DNA of 64,000 nucleotides from the IMG/VR virus record IMGVR_UViG_3300032323_001214, positions 62,001 to 126,000 of that record. One strand, given 5' to 3'. The notes under the pieces were generated by a model. It was not told where the DNA came from and ran no database searches. It was given only the letters and a program-made list of their open reading frames with translations. Positions 8,003-17,425 of this stretch are shown here, in pieces; position 1 is the stretch's first letter; each line of letters starts with the position of its first letter. The stretch is from a virus. The position numbers were made by a program, and so were the translations under genes.

Positions 8003-8911
8003 TTATTCTTCGTACACAGTGGATACTGATGCACCTGCCCCTTGACGTGACCAACTTGGATTTAGTCCATTCATTTCTAAAATGTCATCTCTGATATTTT
8101 GATTTCGTTTTTCTGAATTAAGTACACGACAGAAGCTATTGGTTATAGCGGCTGTGTAATATGCGAATGGGTTTGCTGACTTGGCTTCATTGAATCGTAA
8201 CCCAACATATGTTAATTGTAAAATAGCACTATTACGCATTTCGTCATTGTATGTGTACCCACGCCAATTATACTTCATTGCATATTTTTCACACATCATA
8301 ATATACATACGGGCTAGTTTATTAGTTACTTGACCGTGATCTTTGCTGAACTCACCACTTTCTAAATCACCTTTCCAATGACTTTTCCCCACACAATAGA
8401 ATGTATTGTTACTGTCAATTTTATAATGTTGGAATGGTGGGAAGTTTACTTTGACATGAACCATATCATCCACTTCAGCTTTGGTAGTGATATCTTCTAA
8501 ATCTGCAAAAATTGCGTCTGGATCTTCTTCTTCAAAATCAAAAATATCTTTTGCTGTTTTTTTCTTAACTGTTTTGCGGGGCTGTTTTGGTGCAACCGGT
8601 ACATGATCCCAAGTCATTACTCGAAACACTAAATCTTTAACATCTATCGATTCCGAGCTAACTGCGTCTTTACTACCCTGTTCAAGACTCAAACGTAAAG
8701 CACGTGTTTCTTTTGCTTGCTGAATAGTTTCAGGTTTGAATGCATACTCTAAACTTTTTTCTATAGCTTCTTGCGGCATGTCTACAATGAAATCATATCT
8801 ATGATAGTCAGGTTGTGCAAAATGACAATATGAATTTTTGCTTTCGTGTATTTCTTTTAAAATGTCTTTATTATTTAGGTAATTGACAGGTTTTCTTGAT
8901 GGTAGGGACAT
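8003..8911 (-). CDS. 55: gp55-like sigma factor for late transcription, with large insertion
   Basis: 302 aa against about 185 in T4. Residues 9-21 (NYLNNKDILKEI) match the start of T4 gp55 (VNNKELLQAI). The sigma core follows near residues 195-275: MYIMMCEKYAMKYNWRGYTY, then NEAKSANPFAYYTAAITNSF, comparable to T4 FSGYT and NPHAYITQACFNAF. Between them lies about 150 residues absent from T4 gp55, including a Lys-rich then acidic linker and a compact section (VNFPPFQHYKI, YCVGKSHWKG). gp55 directs RNA polymerase to TATAAATA-type promoters, several of which are present here. GGAG precedes the ATG, and a sigma70-like promoter lies upstream, so it is probably expressed before late genes. Confidence 0.85.
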   Translation of the reverse strand: MSLPSRKPVNYLNNKDILKEIHESKNSYCHFAQPDYHRYDFIVDMPQEAIEKSLEYAFKPETIQQAKETRALRLSLEQGSKDAVSSESIDVKDLVFRVMTWDHVPVAPKQPRKTVKKKTAKDIFDFEEEDPDAIFADLEDITTKAEVDDMVHVKVNFPPFQHYKIDSNNTFYCVGKSHWKGDLESGEFSKDHGQVTNKLARMYIMMCEKYAMKYNWRGYTYNDEMRNSAILQLTYVGLRFNEAKSANPFAYYTAAITNSFCRVLNSEKRNQNIRDDILEMNGLNPSWSRQGAGASVSTVYEE

Positions 8912-8936
8912 AGTTCTCCGTTATTATGTTGATGTA

Positions 8937-8965
8937 ATTATAGCAAGAGTGTTGCTGAAAAGCAA
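8937..8965 (-). promoter_or_regulatory. Sigma70-like (early/middle) promoter for the gp55-gp47-gp46 operon
   Basis: On the minus strand, -10 TATAAT (8942-8937) is preceded by TGC, making an extended -10. A -35 TTGCTT (8965-8960) lies exactly 17 bases upstream. A GAAA-tetraloop hairpin GTTGCT/AGCAAC (8951-8966) overlaps the -35 region. Confidence 0.6.
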
Positions 8966-8998
8966 CATAACTGGGTAAAATTTGGTGATTTTTATAGC

Positions 8999-9006
8999 GA
9001 TAAATA
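8999..9006 (+). promoter_or_regulatory. Late promoter GATAAATA
   Basis: Octamer one base from T4 TATAAATA. Expected transcription start about 9012, giving a 15-base leader containing AAAGG before the ATG at 9027. It faces away from the sigma70-like promoter of gp55. Confidence 0.7.
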
Positions 9007-9026
9007 TATTTAGTAAAGGTATAATC

Positions 9027-10328
9027 ATGTCAGAAGCCGAATTACAAGCACAAGCAGAATATTTGTCAGAACAGTTAGTCGAACTAAAGCGCCAGCTGGC
9101 TGAAGCAGAACTAATAGGAAATCCACAGGAAATTGCTACCTATGAATCTCAGATAGCGGCAGTAGAACTAGAATTACAACAAGTATTGCTAAAACTACGA
9201 AACATAACTACCACTGACACGATAAATACACCAGGTGTAGTGGTAACGCCTATTCCTGTCAACCAAGAAGATACTGTAAATTATAACAACTCTACTACGA
9301 GTACGGCATATGACGATGACGGTAATTTAAATCCTGGATGGGCAGTAGATGAACTTGGAACAGTTTATTTTGCTGGATTTGGACCACCATTAACAAAACC
9401 GGCTACTATTGAAGAAAGTGTTTTTAACCCTAGACAAGATGTTCAAGAAAGCGTATTTGATCCAACAACTGGCAGCGCTACGGGATCGTCACGTGGTTTA
9501 GGTGGTGAAACTAATCAAGCCAGATCAACTGCAACAGCACAGGACACCGCTAACTTTGAAACCAAACAAGATTGGAGAGTTAGATTAAGTCTAGCACCAA
9601 GCGCAACATACTTGTATAAAGCAGAAAATCCAGGAATTCTTAAGCCACTGAAAAACACTGATGGGGTAATTTTCCCGTACTTACCATCAGTCACTGTAAG
9701 TTATATGGCTAATTATGACCTGCAAGATTTAACACATAGTAACTATAAAGCATACCAATATAGAAATAGCAGTGTCGAACAAGTTCAAATAACAGGGGAT
9801 TTTACTGCACAAGACACAGCAGAAGCAAATTATATGCTCGCAGTAATTCATTTTTTCCGTAGTGTCACAAAAATGTTTTATGGGCAAGATCAAAATCCTA
9901 AGCCAGGAACACCCCCACCATTGGTATTCTTGTATGGTTTGGGTGACTTTCAATTTAACGCACATCCATTAGTAGTTACTACTTTTAATTATAGCCTACC
10001 TAATGATGTGGACTATATAAGAGCAAGTGCACCAACATTACCTGCTGGGATAAGTACTGCAGGATATACACCAGCATCAAACAGTACATCACCAACTAAT
10101 GTTAGATTGAATAATAGTGGATTGAATACTGGAGCAACAGCATCATCACCGCAATTTCAAACAAACAGTAATTCACAACCAACATATGTACCAACTAAAA
10201 TGCAGATTCAAATAACAGCGTTACCAATGGTAACTAGAAATGATATTAGTAATAATTTCAGTCTAAAACAATATGCTACTGGTGCATTATTACGTGGTAC
10301 ACAAAATAAACGAGCAGGAATTTGGTAA
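9027..10328 (+). CDS. Baseplate tail-tube cap/initiator-like protein (gp48/gp54 type)
   Basis: 433 aa from the ATG at 9027. An upstream ATG at 8982 in frame is rejected because it lies before the late promoter. Residues about 1-60 form a Glu/Gln-rich helix (coiled coil), 60-170 are low-complexity, and the C-terminal half is folded: DWRVRLSLAPSATYLY, FPYLPSVTVSYMANYD, LTHSNYKAYQYRNSS and VIHFFRSVTKMFYGQD. The pattern of a strand pair, 'THSNY', and then a helix with 'HFFR..TKMF' resembles tube-like proteins that cap the baseplate and start the tail tube. It stands first in the baseplate operon, with TAATG overlap to gp53. The exact T4 counterpart cannot be proved by eye. Confidence 0.5.
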   Translation: MSEAELQAQAEYLSEQLVELKRQLAEAELIGNPQEIATYESQIAAVELELQQVLLKLRNITTTDTINTPGVVVTPIPVNQEDTVNYNNSTTSTAYDDDGNLNPGWAVDELGTVYFAGFGPPLTKPATIEESVFNPRQDVQESVFDPTTGSATGSSRGLGGETNQARSTATAQDTANFETKQDWRVRLSLAPSATYLYKAENPGILKPLKNTDGVIFPYLPSVTVSYMANYDLQDLTHSNYKAYQYRNSSVEQVQITGDFTAQDTAEANYMLAVIHFFRSVTKMFYGQDQNPKPGTPPPLVFLYGLGDFQFNAHPLVVTTFNYSLPNDVDYIRASAPTLPAGISTAGYTPASNSTSPTNVRLNNSGLNTGATASSPQFQTNSNSQPTYVPTKMQIQITALPMVTRNDISNNFSLKQYATGALLRGTQNKRAGIW

Positions 10329-10639
10329 TGGCTAGCAATAATATATACCCGTCAACAAGTCCATATAATTCTACTAGTGTTTTCAATGGCAAATTTTTAG
10401 ATTTTATGATAGATAGACCTATCATAAAAGATCCTAGCGACATATATTGGCAGATAACAACTCAATATGAATATAGACCTGACTTACTAGCATACGATTT
10501 ATACACAGATAGTAGACTGTGGTGGGTATTTTCACAACGAAATCCAAACACACTAAAAGATCCGTTGTTTGATTTTAAAACAGGATTGGGAATTTATTTG
10601 CCTAAGGCTGATATGTTAAAACAATTGTTGGGAATTTAA
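10328..10639 (+). CDS. 53: gp53 baseplate wedge subunit
   Basis: 103 aa, starting at the ATG that overlaps the previous stop (TAATG). The segment YEYRPDLLAYDLYTDSRLWW followed by VFSQRNPNTLKDPLFDF is the conserved core of the gp53 family, which links wedges in the T4 baseplate. T4 gp53 is about 196 aa, so this is a short version ending after the GIYLPK strand. It is followed one base later by the hub-like gene. Confidence 0.8.
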   Translation: MASNNIYPSTSPYNSTSVFNGKFLDFMIDRPIIKDPSDIYWQITTQYEYRPDLLAYDLYTDSRLWWVFSQRNPNTLKDPLFDFKTGLGIYLPKADMLKQLLGI

Positions 10640-10640
10640 G

Positions 10641-13490
10641 ATGTCATCATACAGTCAAGGTGGTTATACGTACACTGCATCCAGTGGTGGTCTAGTAGTA
10701 GTTCGTGGGCCCGGCATGCCAAGTGTAGGTGGCGATTTAGGATTAGTTAATAACCTATCTCCACAAGCGTTTACAAGTTTAGCATCAAGTCCAAATTTAG
10801 ATGAAGTGGCGCAAGCTGCAATGATTGCTGTTGCACAATCAGGAGATTGGAGTCAGATTAAAGCGGAATTAACAGCTACACCAAAATCAGAACCTATACC
10901 ACCCGGTACAGAAAACAGTAGTAATTCAAATAATCTAGAGGGTACGCCAGCCGGCGGTGACAATGGATTTGAACAAAGTGAAGCTGCACGATTAAATGCT
11001 ATCAATAATGCAGAGAGTGAAGGAACCACTACATCAAACAATGAGATGGAAACTCTCAATGAGAGTTTTGCAGGCAAGACACCGGCCGGTGTTGCTAATG
11101 CTAATAATGCAAAAACTACGTCAGGTACTACTACTACAACTGGAGCCAAACCCGGTAAACGAGCACAAAATCCTTTATCTAATTTTTCTAGTTACACATA
11201 CCAGATAACATTATATATGATAACACCTGACGCATATGATGCATTTATTGAGACCGGTAGAAGAAAAATTGACGCATTAAGTAATGGAACTGAAGGTGCA
11301 TTTATTGTTGCACAAAGTGGTGGAATCAACAATGAAACGAGCAGAAGACCACCTGGTTTCAAGTACGACTATTTCATTGATGACTTAAAGATAAAATCTA
11401 GTCTCAATGGTAAAGAATCACTTACCGCAAGCAATATCACTAATCTAAGTTTTAATATATATGAACCATATGGTTTTAGTTTTATATCAAATCTTGCAAA
11501 CGCCGCACTTGCATTAAAAAGTAATAAGAAAAATTTTAGAGATTTATCAAATGCATCTAGACAGTTTTTTGTATTGGGCATACGTTTTCAAGGATATGAT
11601 AAAGACGGAAAGTTAATTTCTGGTTCTGTGGCAACTCAACAGAATACGGTATCAAATCCACAAGGAGAACCAGGTGGAATATTTGAAAGATTCTTTGACA
11701 TATATCTTACTAGTATGAAATTTAAAATAGATGGTAAAGTAACCGTCTATAATATAACTGCGGCAACAGTAGCTCCAAGAGCGGCATTTGGTGTCAAACG
11801 AGGTACTATTAAGACTGGTGCACAAGTAGTAGCAGGAACAGTGCAGCAAGCACTTGGTAATGAAGGTACTGATCCAATAGGTGTAAAAAGTTTACTAGGA
11901 ACACTAAACGAACAAGAACGATTATATGTTAAGAATGCCCCCGCTAATTCAGGAGCAATAGCAAACGTGTATAGGTTAGAGTTTCAGGGTCCAGCAGATG
12001 TTATTTCTAATTCTTCAATTGTGACAGAATCTGATAAACAGAATAAAGATTTGTGGCCTATGAGTAAGGCTGCAAGAACTATTCAAGTTAATGAAACTAT
12101 TTCAGTGTCCAGTACCCCGGATAATACCAAACGGTCTATTTCTTTTAGAAATGGTATGTCTATCATGCAAGCTATATCATCTATTATATCTCAGAGTACA
12201 TATATGGCTGACGCACTTAAAGTTATATACACAAGTGAAATTGAACCAGATCAAAATTCAAATGGTGAAGACGAGATTGTTAACAAAGAACCCAAAACTT
12301 TTAAATGGTATAATTTAGGTGCTAGAGTTAAACCCTTAGGATTTGACAAGAATGTAGGTGACTGGGCGTATGAAATAACATATGTAATACAACCTTACGA
12401 TTGCCCAGCAGTAATAAGCCCTTATGCAGGAAAGACTCCTAAATACTATGGACCTCACAAAAGATATGAATACTGGTACACTGGCAAGAACAGTGAAATA
12501 TTGAACTATGAACAACGATTAGACAATGCATATTTTAATACAGCAGTAATGCCCTCAGGTGATGATGCATCTCATGGTGGGGGACAAGATGTTCCTACTA
12601 TTGCAGGTATGCGCCAAAATGAAGATAGAACCGGACAGAAAGATATCGGTAAAGAAGCACAAAATAGTGTTCTTACTAGTTTATTCTCTCCAGGTGATTA
12701 CGCACAAGCAAAAATTACAATCATGGGTGATCCTGATTACTTGATACAAGATAGTCCTGCTACTACAAACGCAGTTTATAGTCAATATTATGGAACTGAT
12801 GGGTTTACTATTAATCCTAACGGTGGGCAAGTTTTTATTGAGATTGATTTTAAAGAAGCAGAAGATTATAAAGTCGATAGTGGATTGTTAACTATAAATC
12901 AATCAATATTATTTTGGAAATATCCAAGTAGCATCAATATCAAGGGTATAAGCTACATGGTAAATACAGTAACTAGTACGATGAGTAAAGGTAAATTTAC
13001 ACAAGATTTAGAATGTGTTATTAATACATTCCCTGGTGCAACAAATACAGCGGCCGCAGCTAATAGAGAAACTGTTGCAACTCCTAATTTGGGTGATGTA
13101 CGTACAGGAACTACAGAAGGTGGAACAACCGGAACACAAGGTTCATCTGGACAAAACACTACTAGTGGATCTGGATACGTAGGAGAAGATTTCACAGGTG
13201 TTGATGAAGCTATTGCAAGACAAGCTCAGATAAACAACTTGGGTGATTTTGCAGTAGTATCTGAAGCAATTGCTAGGAACCAACAATCAACTACGCCAAC
13301 TGGTAATGCTCTTAATCCAATTGTTAATAGTGACGAAAATGAATTTAGTGGTTCGACTACTGCAGGAAGTGTAAATTCCGGATCATCCTCAGTGATTGAG
13401 GGAGGTAGAGAATCAGAAGATGTTGCAACAGGTCGAACAGTATCTAGAGTAACTTTGGTAACAGGTATTGGCTCTAATCAAAACGTATAA
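10641..13490 (+). CDS. Large baseplate hub-like structural protein (possibly gp27-type)
   Basis: 949 aa. Residues 1-175 are Ser/Asn/Thr/Gly-rich and likely disordered. A folded region (about 180-800) follows, with NFSSYTYQITLYMITPDAYD, WYNLGARVKPLGFDKNVGDW, KYYGPHKRYEYWYTGKNSEI and near its end GKFTQDLECVINTF. The last is a motif often seen in hub proteins (ring that joins tube to spike). The final 150 residues are again low-complexity. It lies immediately before the gp5-like spike, where T4-like phages need their gp27 partner. Length is more than twice T4 gp27 (about 391 aa). The structural-protein call is firm; the gp27 equivalence is inference. Confidence 0.5.
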   Translation: MSSYSQGGYTYTASSGGLVVVRGPGMPSVGGDLGLVNNLSPQAFTSLASSPNLDEVAQAAMIAVAQSGDWSQIKAELTATPKSEPIPPGTENSSNSNNLEGTPAGGDNGFEQSEAARLNAINNAESEGTTTSNNEMETLNESFAGKTPAGVANANNAKTTSGTTTTTGAKPGKRAQNPLSNFSSYTYQITLYMITPDAYDAFIETGRRKIDALSNGTEGAFIVAQSGGINNETSRRPPGFKYDYFIDDLKIKSSLNGKESLTASNITNLSFNIYEPYGFSFISNLANAALALKSNKKNFRDLSNASRQFFVLGIRFQGYDKDGKLISGSVATQQNTVSNPQGEPGGIFERFFDIYLTSMKFKIDGKVTVYNITAATVAPRAAFGVKRGTIKTGAQVVAGTVQQALGNEGTDPIGVKSLLGTLNEQERLYVKNAPANSGAIANVYRLEFQGPADVISNSSIVTESDKQNKDLWPMSKAARTIQVNETISVSSTPDNTKRSISFRNGMSIMQAISSIISQSTYMADALKVIYTSEIEPDQNSNGEDEIVNKEPKTFKWYNLGARVKPLGFDKNVGDWAYEITYVIQPYDCPAVISPYAGKTPKYYGPHKRYEYWYTGKNSEILNYEQRLDNAYFNTAVMPSGDDASHGGGQDVPTIAGMRQNEDRTGQKDIGKEAQNSVLTSLFSPGDYAQAKITIMGDPDYLIQDSPATTNAVYSQYYGTDGFTINPNGGQVFIEIDFKEAEDYKVDSGLLTINQSILFWKYPSSINIKGISYMVNTVTSTMSKGKFTQDLECVINTFPGATNTAAAANRETVATPNLGDVRTGTTEGGTTGTQGSSGQNTTSGSGYVGEDFTGVDEAIARQAQINNLGDFAVVSEAIARNQQSTTPTGNALNPIVNSDENEFSGSTTAGSVNSGSSSVIEGGRESEDVATGRTVSRVTLVTGIGSNQNV

Positions 13491-13529
13491 TATGGTTGGT
13501 TAAATTTTTAATGAATAGAGATAAATGTC

Positions 13530-16500
13530 ATGTATGATGAAATAAAACCTAGAGGTGCTATTAAAGGTAGTAATCCCGATGCAGGTGGTGCTGTATTACG
13601 TGAAGTACCGGTATTCGCAGTTGTAAAGGATAATATAGATCCAACCCGTTCGGGCAGACTACAAGTATATGTGAGTGACATTGGTAGTCAAGACCCAGAT
13701 GATGCAAACGGATGGATAACAGTCAAATACATGAGTCCCTTCTATGGGATGACAGAAGGTTCCGGGGGTAAAGCGACATACGGTAACTACCTAGATAATC
13801 CACATAGCTACGGAGTTTGGAATAGCCCACCTGATATCGGAAGTACAGTTATATGTTTATTTGTTAACGGTGATCCCAATTTTGGTTACTACATCGGATG
13901 TGTTCCAAATGCAGAAGCACTACACATGGTACCTGCGATAGGCGGTGGAGAAAACATTGTAGCAAATGCAGGTGAAGCAGCCGCGTTTGGTGGCGCAACC
14001 AGATTACCTGTAGTAAATTTGAACAATAATAATTCAAGCGTATCAGACTCTACAAATTATCTGTTAGCACCAAAGCCTGTACACAGTTATCAAGCAAGTA
14101 TTTTAAGTCAACAAGGTCTAATAAGAGATCCTATTCGAGGAGTAATTAGTACTAGCGCACAGCGAGAAAGCCCGTCTAGAGTTGGATATGGTATTAGCAC
14201 ACCTGGTAGACCTGTATATGAAGGTGGATTCACAGATGAACAAATTGCAGATGCTGTAAAAGAGGGATCTCCTGCAAAACTAAAAGTTATAGGAAGACGC
14301 GGGGGTCACACGTTTGTTATGGATGATGGCGACTCATTGGGCCGTGACCAATTAGTCAGATTGCGTTCAGCAACCGGTCATCAAATATTAATGAGTGATG
14401 ATGGTCAATGTTTATTCATTGTTCATAGTAACGGACAGAGTTGGATTGAGTTAGGTAAAGAAGGTACTATTGATATGTACGCTACTAACTCAGTTAACAT
14501 TAGAACTCAGGGTGATTTGAATTTACATGCAGACAATAACATAAACATAAATGCAGCCAAAGCGTTGAATATAAGTGCCGAATCCATTGCAATGACTTCT
14601 GAAAAAGAAATGACAATGCGTGTCGGTACTGATTTTAGTCAATATACTATTGGCAAATACACAGTTAAAGTTAATGGCTCAATGTCACAATATTCGGCAA
14701 GTGAAGGGTCATATGCTTCTAAAAGCACTATGTATATCAACGGTGAGAAAATTAACTTGAATACCGGATCAGCTTCTACTGTACCACAAGAAGTAAAGCC
14801 GCTACCAGTAGTAGCACACACTGATACATTGTTTGATAGTGTTAAGGGTTGGGCAGCTGCTCCGGGCAAACTATTAAGCATTGTAAGTAGAGCTCCTGCA
14901 CATGCTCCATGGGCTATGTCTGGACAAGGTGTAGATGTAAAAGTAAACAATAATGCTAGTGCCGCACTACCATCAGCACCGGCGCCAGCAATAGTAGCAA
15001 CAAATAGTTCAGTGGCCACTACACAGACACCGGGGGTAACACCGGCAGTAGTATCTACGATTCCTAATACTGGACAAATTAGTGCGGCAGTGGATAAGAA
15101 CACAACAGCAGCCATCATTGGACAATCAGCAGTACTTGCACAAACAGGCATTGCAGCCGATGTTATTAAACAAACTGGTGCCGGTGTAGTGCAAACGGCA
15201 CAGGGCGCTGTAGCCGCAATTGGAAGAATGGCTCAATCTCCTGCCCAACTTGAAGCTGCCGGAGTATTGAAACCGGGTGCATCACAACTGGTAAATACTC
15301 TAGTTGCCGGGGGTAAAACAGTAGAACAAGCCATGACAAATAACTTGTTTACAGGTAAATCCGGAGCAGAAACATTAACCGCATACGTTACTAATCCAGT
15401 AGCACAAGTTCAAGCACAAGTAGCGACCCTTCAACAAGCCCAAGCTCAACTTACACAAGCGGGTATAATTACTGGAACTGAATCAGGAACACAGTTGGGT
15501 GGACTATTATTGGCAACAGCTACAGCTGGCATTTCTAATGTTACCAATTTTGTAAAAAATGCTGCCCAAGCAGCCGGACAAGCTGTTACCGGTATTGTAG
15601 GTGGAGTTGGAAAAGCAGTGAACGGTTTATTAGGCCCATTACAAAATACATTAAGTGCAGGTAATTTTGCTAGCAATTTAGCATCTACTGTAACCGGTGG
15701 ATTGAGTTCAATTGCAGGTGCACTTAGTGGTGCAACAGCAGGTGCAATACAAGGAATTGCAGGATTAGCTAATGCCGCAAAAGGTATTGCAGCCTCAGCA
15801 TTCTCCGCAGTAACTAAAGGATTTGCTACAATAAAATCAGGTATTCCTCAAAATTTAAGAGACATAACAGAAAAAGCTCAAGCAACAAACGCATTAAATT
15901 CTGACAGTCCACCTTCATTCACTACAGATCCAATTACAGGGGAACAAGTTAGAAACTTCACGGCTGAACAAGAAGCTGCAATGAGAGTAAGTAATGCATC
16001 ATTAAATGCAACTTTGACTAATGCAGTTAATAGCGGTATCGGAAACCCAATCATAAACACTGTAGCAAATGCAAGTGCTTCTAATGGTTCGTTAGTCAAT
16101 GTAGTTTCATCTGTAAATGGGTCTTCTGTCACTAACTTAGTTAGAACAACAACATCAGGACCTGTATCTACCGCATTGGCATCAGTGGGAGCAATTACAG
16201 GGGTAAGTACTGGACTCAATGCAATTGCCGGCGGAGAAAAAGCAGTAGCAACAGTGGTTGATAATGCAAAAAATGCAATTAATTTAATTCCAGGAGCTAA
16301 CACTATAACCGGATTGATAAACAGTACTGGGTCTGCTGCCGCTACAGGAATAGCTAAACTAAAAGATGGAACTGCTACATTACAATCACTTGCATCAGCA
16401 GGATTACCCGCCGGAGCAGCCGCACAATTGAATTCAGCAATAAGCTCCTTAAGTTCCGGCGGTTCAATTTCTATTCAATTACCCACTGTGGCATTCAATA

Positions 16501-16904
16501 CAGTTGACAGGGGCGAGTTAACCGCTCAGATTACTTCAACATTGGGTAGTGCAAAGATACCTTTACCCAACTTCTCAGGAAATCCGGCAACCTTAGGCAA
16601 ACCTTTGTCAGAAGAAGCATTAAACAAATACGCTGAAATTAATGACGAATTAAACACTTTGGTTGACCAAAGATTTGAATTGGACAAAGCGGTGCGTGAT
16701 GCAAGATATGCTCTAAACATTGCTAAAACAGACTTGCCCGCCGGAGATCCCGCAATTGCAATTGCGGAACAGACGTTAACACAAACTAAGCAACAGTTAA
16801 AAACCTTAGATGATCGTATTATTGAAATAAGAAATAGACAAGCTCAATTAGCCACAACCTCACCTGGCAACTCAGTAAACAGTAATACAACCGGCACTAG
16901 CTAA
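13530..16904 (+). CDS. 5: gp5-like baseplate central spike, no lysozyme domain, long helical C-terminus
   Basis: 1124 aa. Residues 20-130 form the gp5/VgrG OB-fold (REVPVFAVVKDNIDPTRSGR, VICLFVNGDPNFGYYIGCV). Residues about 240-370 form the spike: RRGGHTFVMDDGDS, SATGHQILMSDDG, then a beta-helix of short alternating repeats (NSVNIRTQGDLNLHADNN). T4 gp5 has a lysozyme domain between OB-fold and spike; none is visible here. From about 430 to 1050 the chain is Ala/Gly/Thr/Val-rich with hydrophobic stretches (GQAVTGIVGGVGKAVNGLL) and Gln/Ala helices, ending in a charged coiled coil (about 1040-1110). The tail is unusual and could be membrane-active or a packed internal domain. Weak GAG precedes the ATG. 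Confidence 0.75.
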   Translation: MYDEIKPRGAIKGSNPDAGGAVLREVPVFAVVKDNIDPTRSGRLQVYVSDIGSQDPDDANGWITVKYMSPFYGMTEGSGGKATYGNYLDNPHSYGVWNSPPDIGSTVICLFVNGDPNFGYYIGCVPNAEALHMVPAIGGGENIVANAGEAAAFGGATRLPVVNLNNNNSSVSDSTNYLLAPKPVHSYQASILSQQGLIRDPIRGVISTSAQRESPSRVGYGISTPGRPVYEGGFTDEQIADAVKEGSPAKLKVIGRRGGHTFVMDDGDSLGRDQLVRLRSATGHQILMSDDGQCLFIVHSNGQSWIELGKEGTIDMYATNSVNIRTQGDLNLHADNNININAAKALNISAESIAMTSEKEMTMRVGTDFSQYTIGKYTVKVNGSMSQYSASEGSYASKSTMYINGEKINLNTGSASTVPQEVKPLPVVAHTDTLFDSVKGWAAAPGKLLSIVSRAPAHAPWAMSGQGVDVKVNNNASAALPSAPAPAIVATNSSVATTQTPGVTPAVVSTIPNTGQISAAVDKNTTAAIIGQSAVLAQTGIAADVIKQTGAGVVQTAQGAVAAIGRMAQSPAQLEAAGVLKPGASQLVNTLVAGGKTVEQAMTNNLFTGKSGAETLTAYVTNPVAQVQAQVATLQQAQAQLTQAGIITGTESGTQLGGLLLATATAGISNVTNFVKNAAQAAGQAVTGIVGGVGKAVNGLLGPLQNTLSAGNFASNLASTVTGGLSSIAGALSGATAGAIQGIAGLANAAKGIAASAFSAVTKGFATIKSGIPQNLRDITEKAQATNALNSDSPPSFTTDPITGEQVRNFTAEQEAAMRVSNASLNATLTNAVNSGIGNPIINTVANASASNGSLVNVVSSVNGSSVTNLVRTTTSGPVSTALASVGAITGVSTGLNAIAGGEKAVATVVDNAKNAINLIPGANTITGLINSTGSAAATGIAKLKDGTATLQSLASAGLPAGAAAQLNSAISSLSSGGSISIQLPTVAFNTVDRGELTAQITSTLGSAKIPLPNFSGNPATLGKPLSEEALNKYAEINDELNTLVDQRFELDKAVRDARYALNIAKTDLPAGDPAIAIAEQTLTQTKQQLKTLDDRIIEIRNRQAQLATTSPGNSVNSNTTGTS

Positions 16905-16912
16905 TATAAATA
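16905..16912 (+). promoter_or_regulatory. Late promoter TATAAATA
   Basis: Exact match to the T4 late octamer, immediately after the spike stop codon. Expected start near 16918, leaving a 10-base leader with AGGA before gp25. Confidence 0.75.
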
Positions 16913-16927
16913 TAATAAGGAACAGTC

Positions 16928-17377
16928 ATGGCAACATATAATGGATTCAGTACAATAAACGCAAATAAACCTAGATCAACTAATCTGACTCCGGGTACTG
17001 GTGGCGGATACGGATCCACTACTCAACCTGTGATTCCGGGGAAAAAGTTTAAATTGATCAATGAACAACTGGTAATTCAAGACTTTTTGAATGCATTAAA
17101 CATTCAACAGGGACAAAAAGTAGGTCAACCGGGCTATGGAACAACACTCTGGTCTTTTATATTTGAACCTAATACGGCTGACACTCAATTTCAACTACAG
17201 GACGAAATACGCAGAGTAGCTAGTTCTGATCCTAGAATAATTCTTAACTCAGTTAAAGCTTTTCCCAAAGAAAATGGTATATTAATTGAAGTAGAATTAG
17301 CAATAGCACCATTCAATAACGCTCAACTGTTAAGCGTTTTCTTCAACAATTTAACTAACGTAGCAGCTATACAGTAA
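16928..17377 (+). CDS. 25: gp25 baseplate wedge subunit (lysozyme-like fold)
   Basis: 149 aa. A disordered N-terminus (about 1-40) precedes the gp25-like domain: LVIQDFLNALNIQQGQKVG, PGYGTTLWSFIFEPN (the conserved YGT-L-.-FEP motif) and LQDEIRRVASSDPRI. The gp25 family forms the clamp that contacts the sheath in contractile tails and is present in nearly all of them. An exact late promoter and an AAGGA ribosome-binding site precede it. Confidence 0.9.
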   Translation: MATYNGFSTINANKPRSTNLTPGTGGGYGSTTQPVIPGKKFKLINEQLVIQDFLNALNIQQGQKVGQPGYGTTLWSFIFEPNTADTQFQLQDEIRRVASSDPRIILNSVKAFPKENGILIEVELAIAPFNNAQLLSVFFNNLTNVAAIQ

Positions 17378-17400
17378 TCAATAATTGGTATTTTCATAAT

Positions 17401-17408
17401 GATAAATA
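17401..17408 (+). promoter_or_regulatory. Late promoter GATAAATA
   Basis: Between gp25 and gp6. Expected start about 17414, leader of about 12 bases to the ATG at 17426; GAGAGAT nearby supplies a weak ribosome-binding site. Confidence 0.7.
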
Positions 17409-17425
17409 CTTGAGAGAGATTACTT

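Noticed and set aside
8982-9026. Longer start for the tube-cap-like protein at 8982
   Set aside because: That ATG lies before the late promoter octamer; the ATG at 9027 has AAAGG before it and begins MSEAELQAQ.
10322-10327. TTG start upstream of the gp53 ATG
   Set aside because: The ATG at 10328 overlaps the previous stop (TAATG), the usual coupling in this phage; the same reasoning rejects the TTG at 46249 before the radical SAM start.
13520-13527. GATAAATG before the spike gene as a late promoter
   Set aside because: It differs from the octamer at the last base and would place the transcription start inside the ATG.
14639-15151. 170-codon minus-strand frame inside the spike gene
   Set aside because: Arises from the Ala/Thr-rich repetitive coding of the spike C-terminal tail; low-complexity and antisense.
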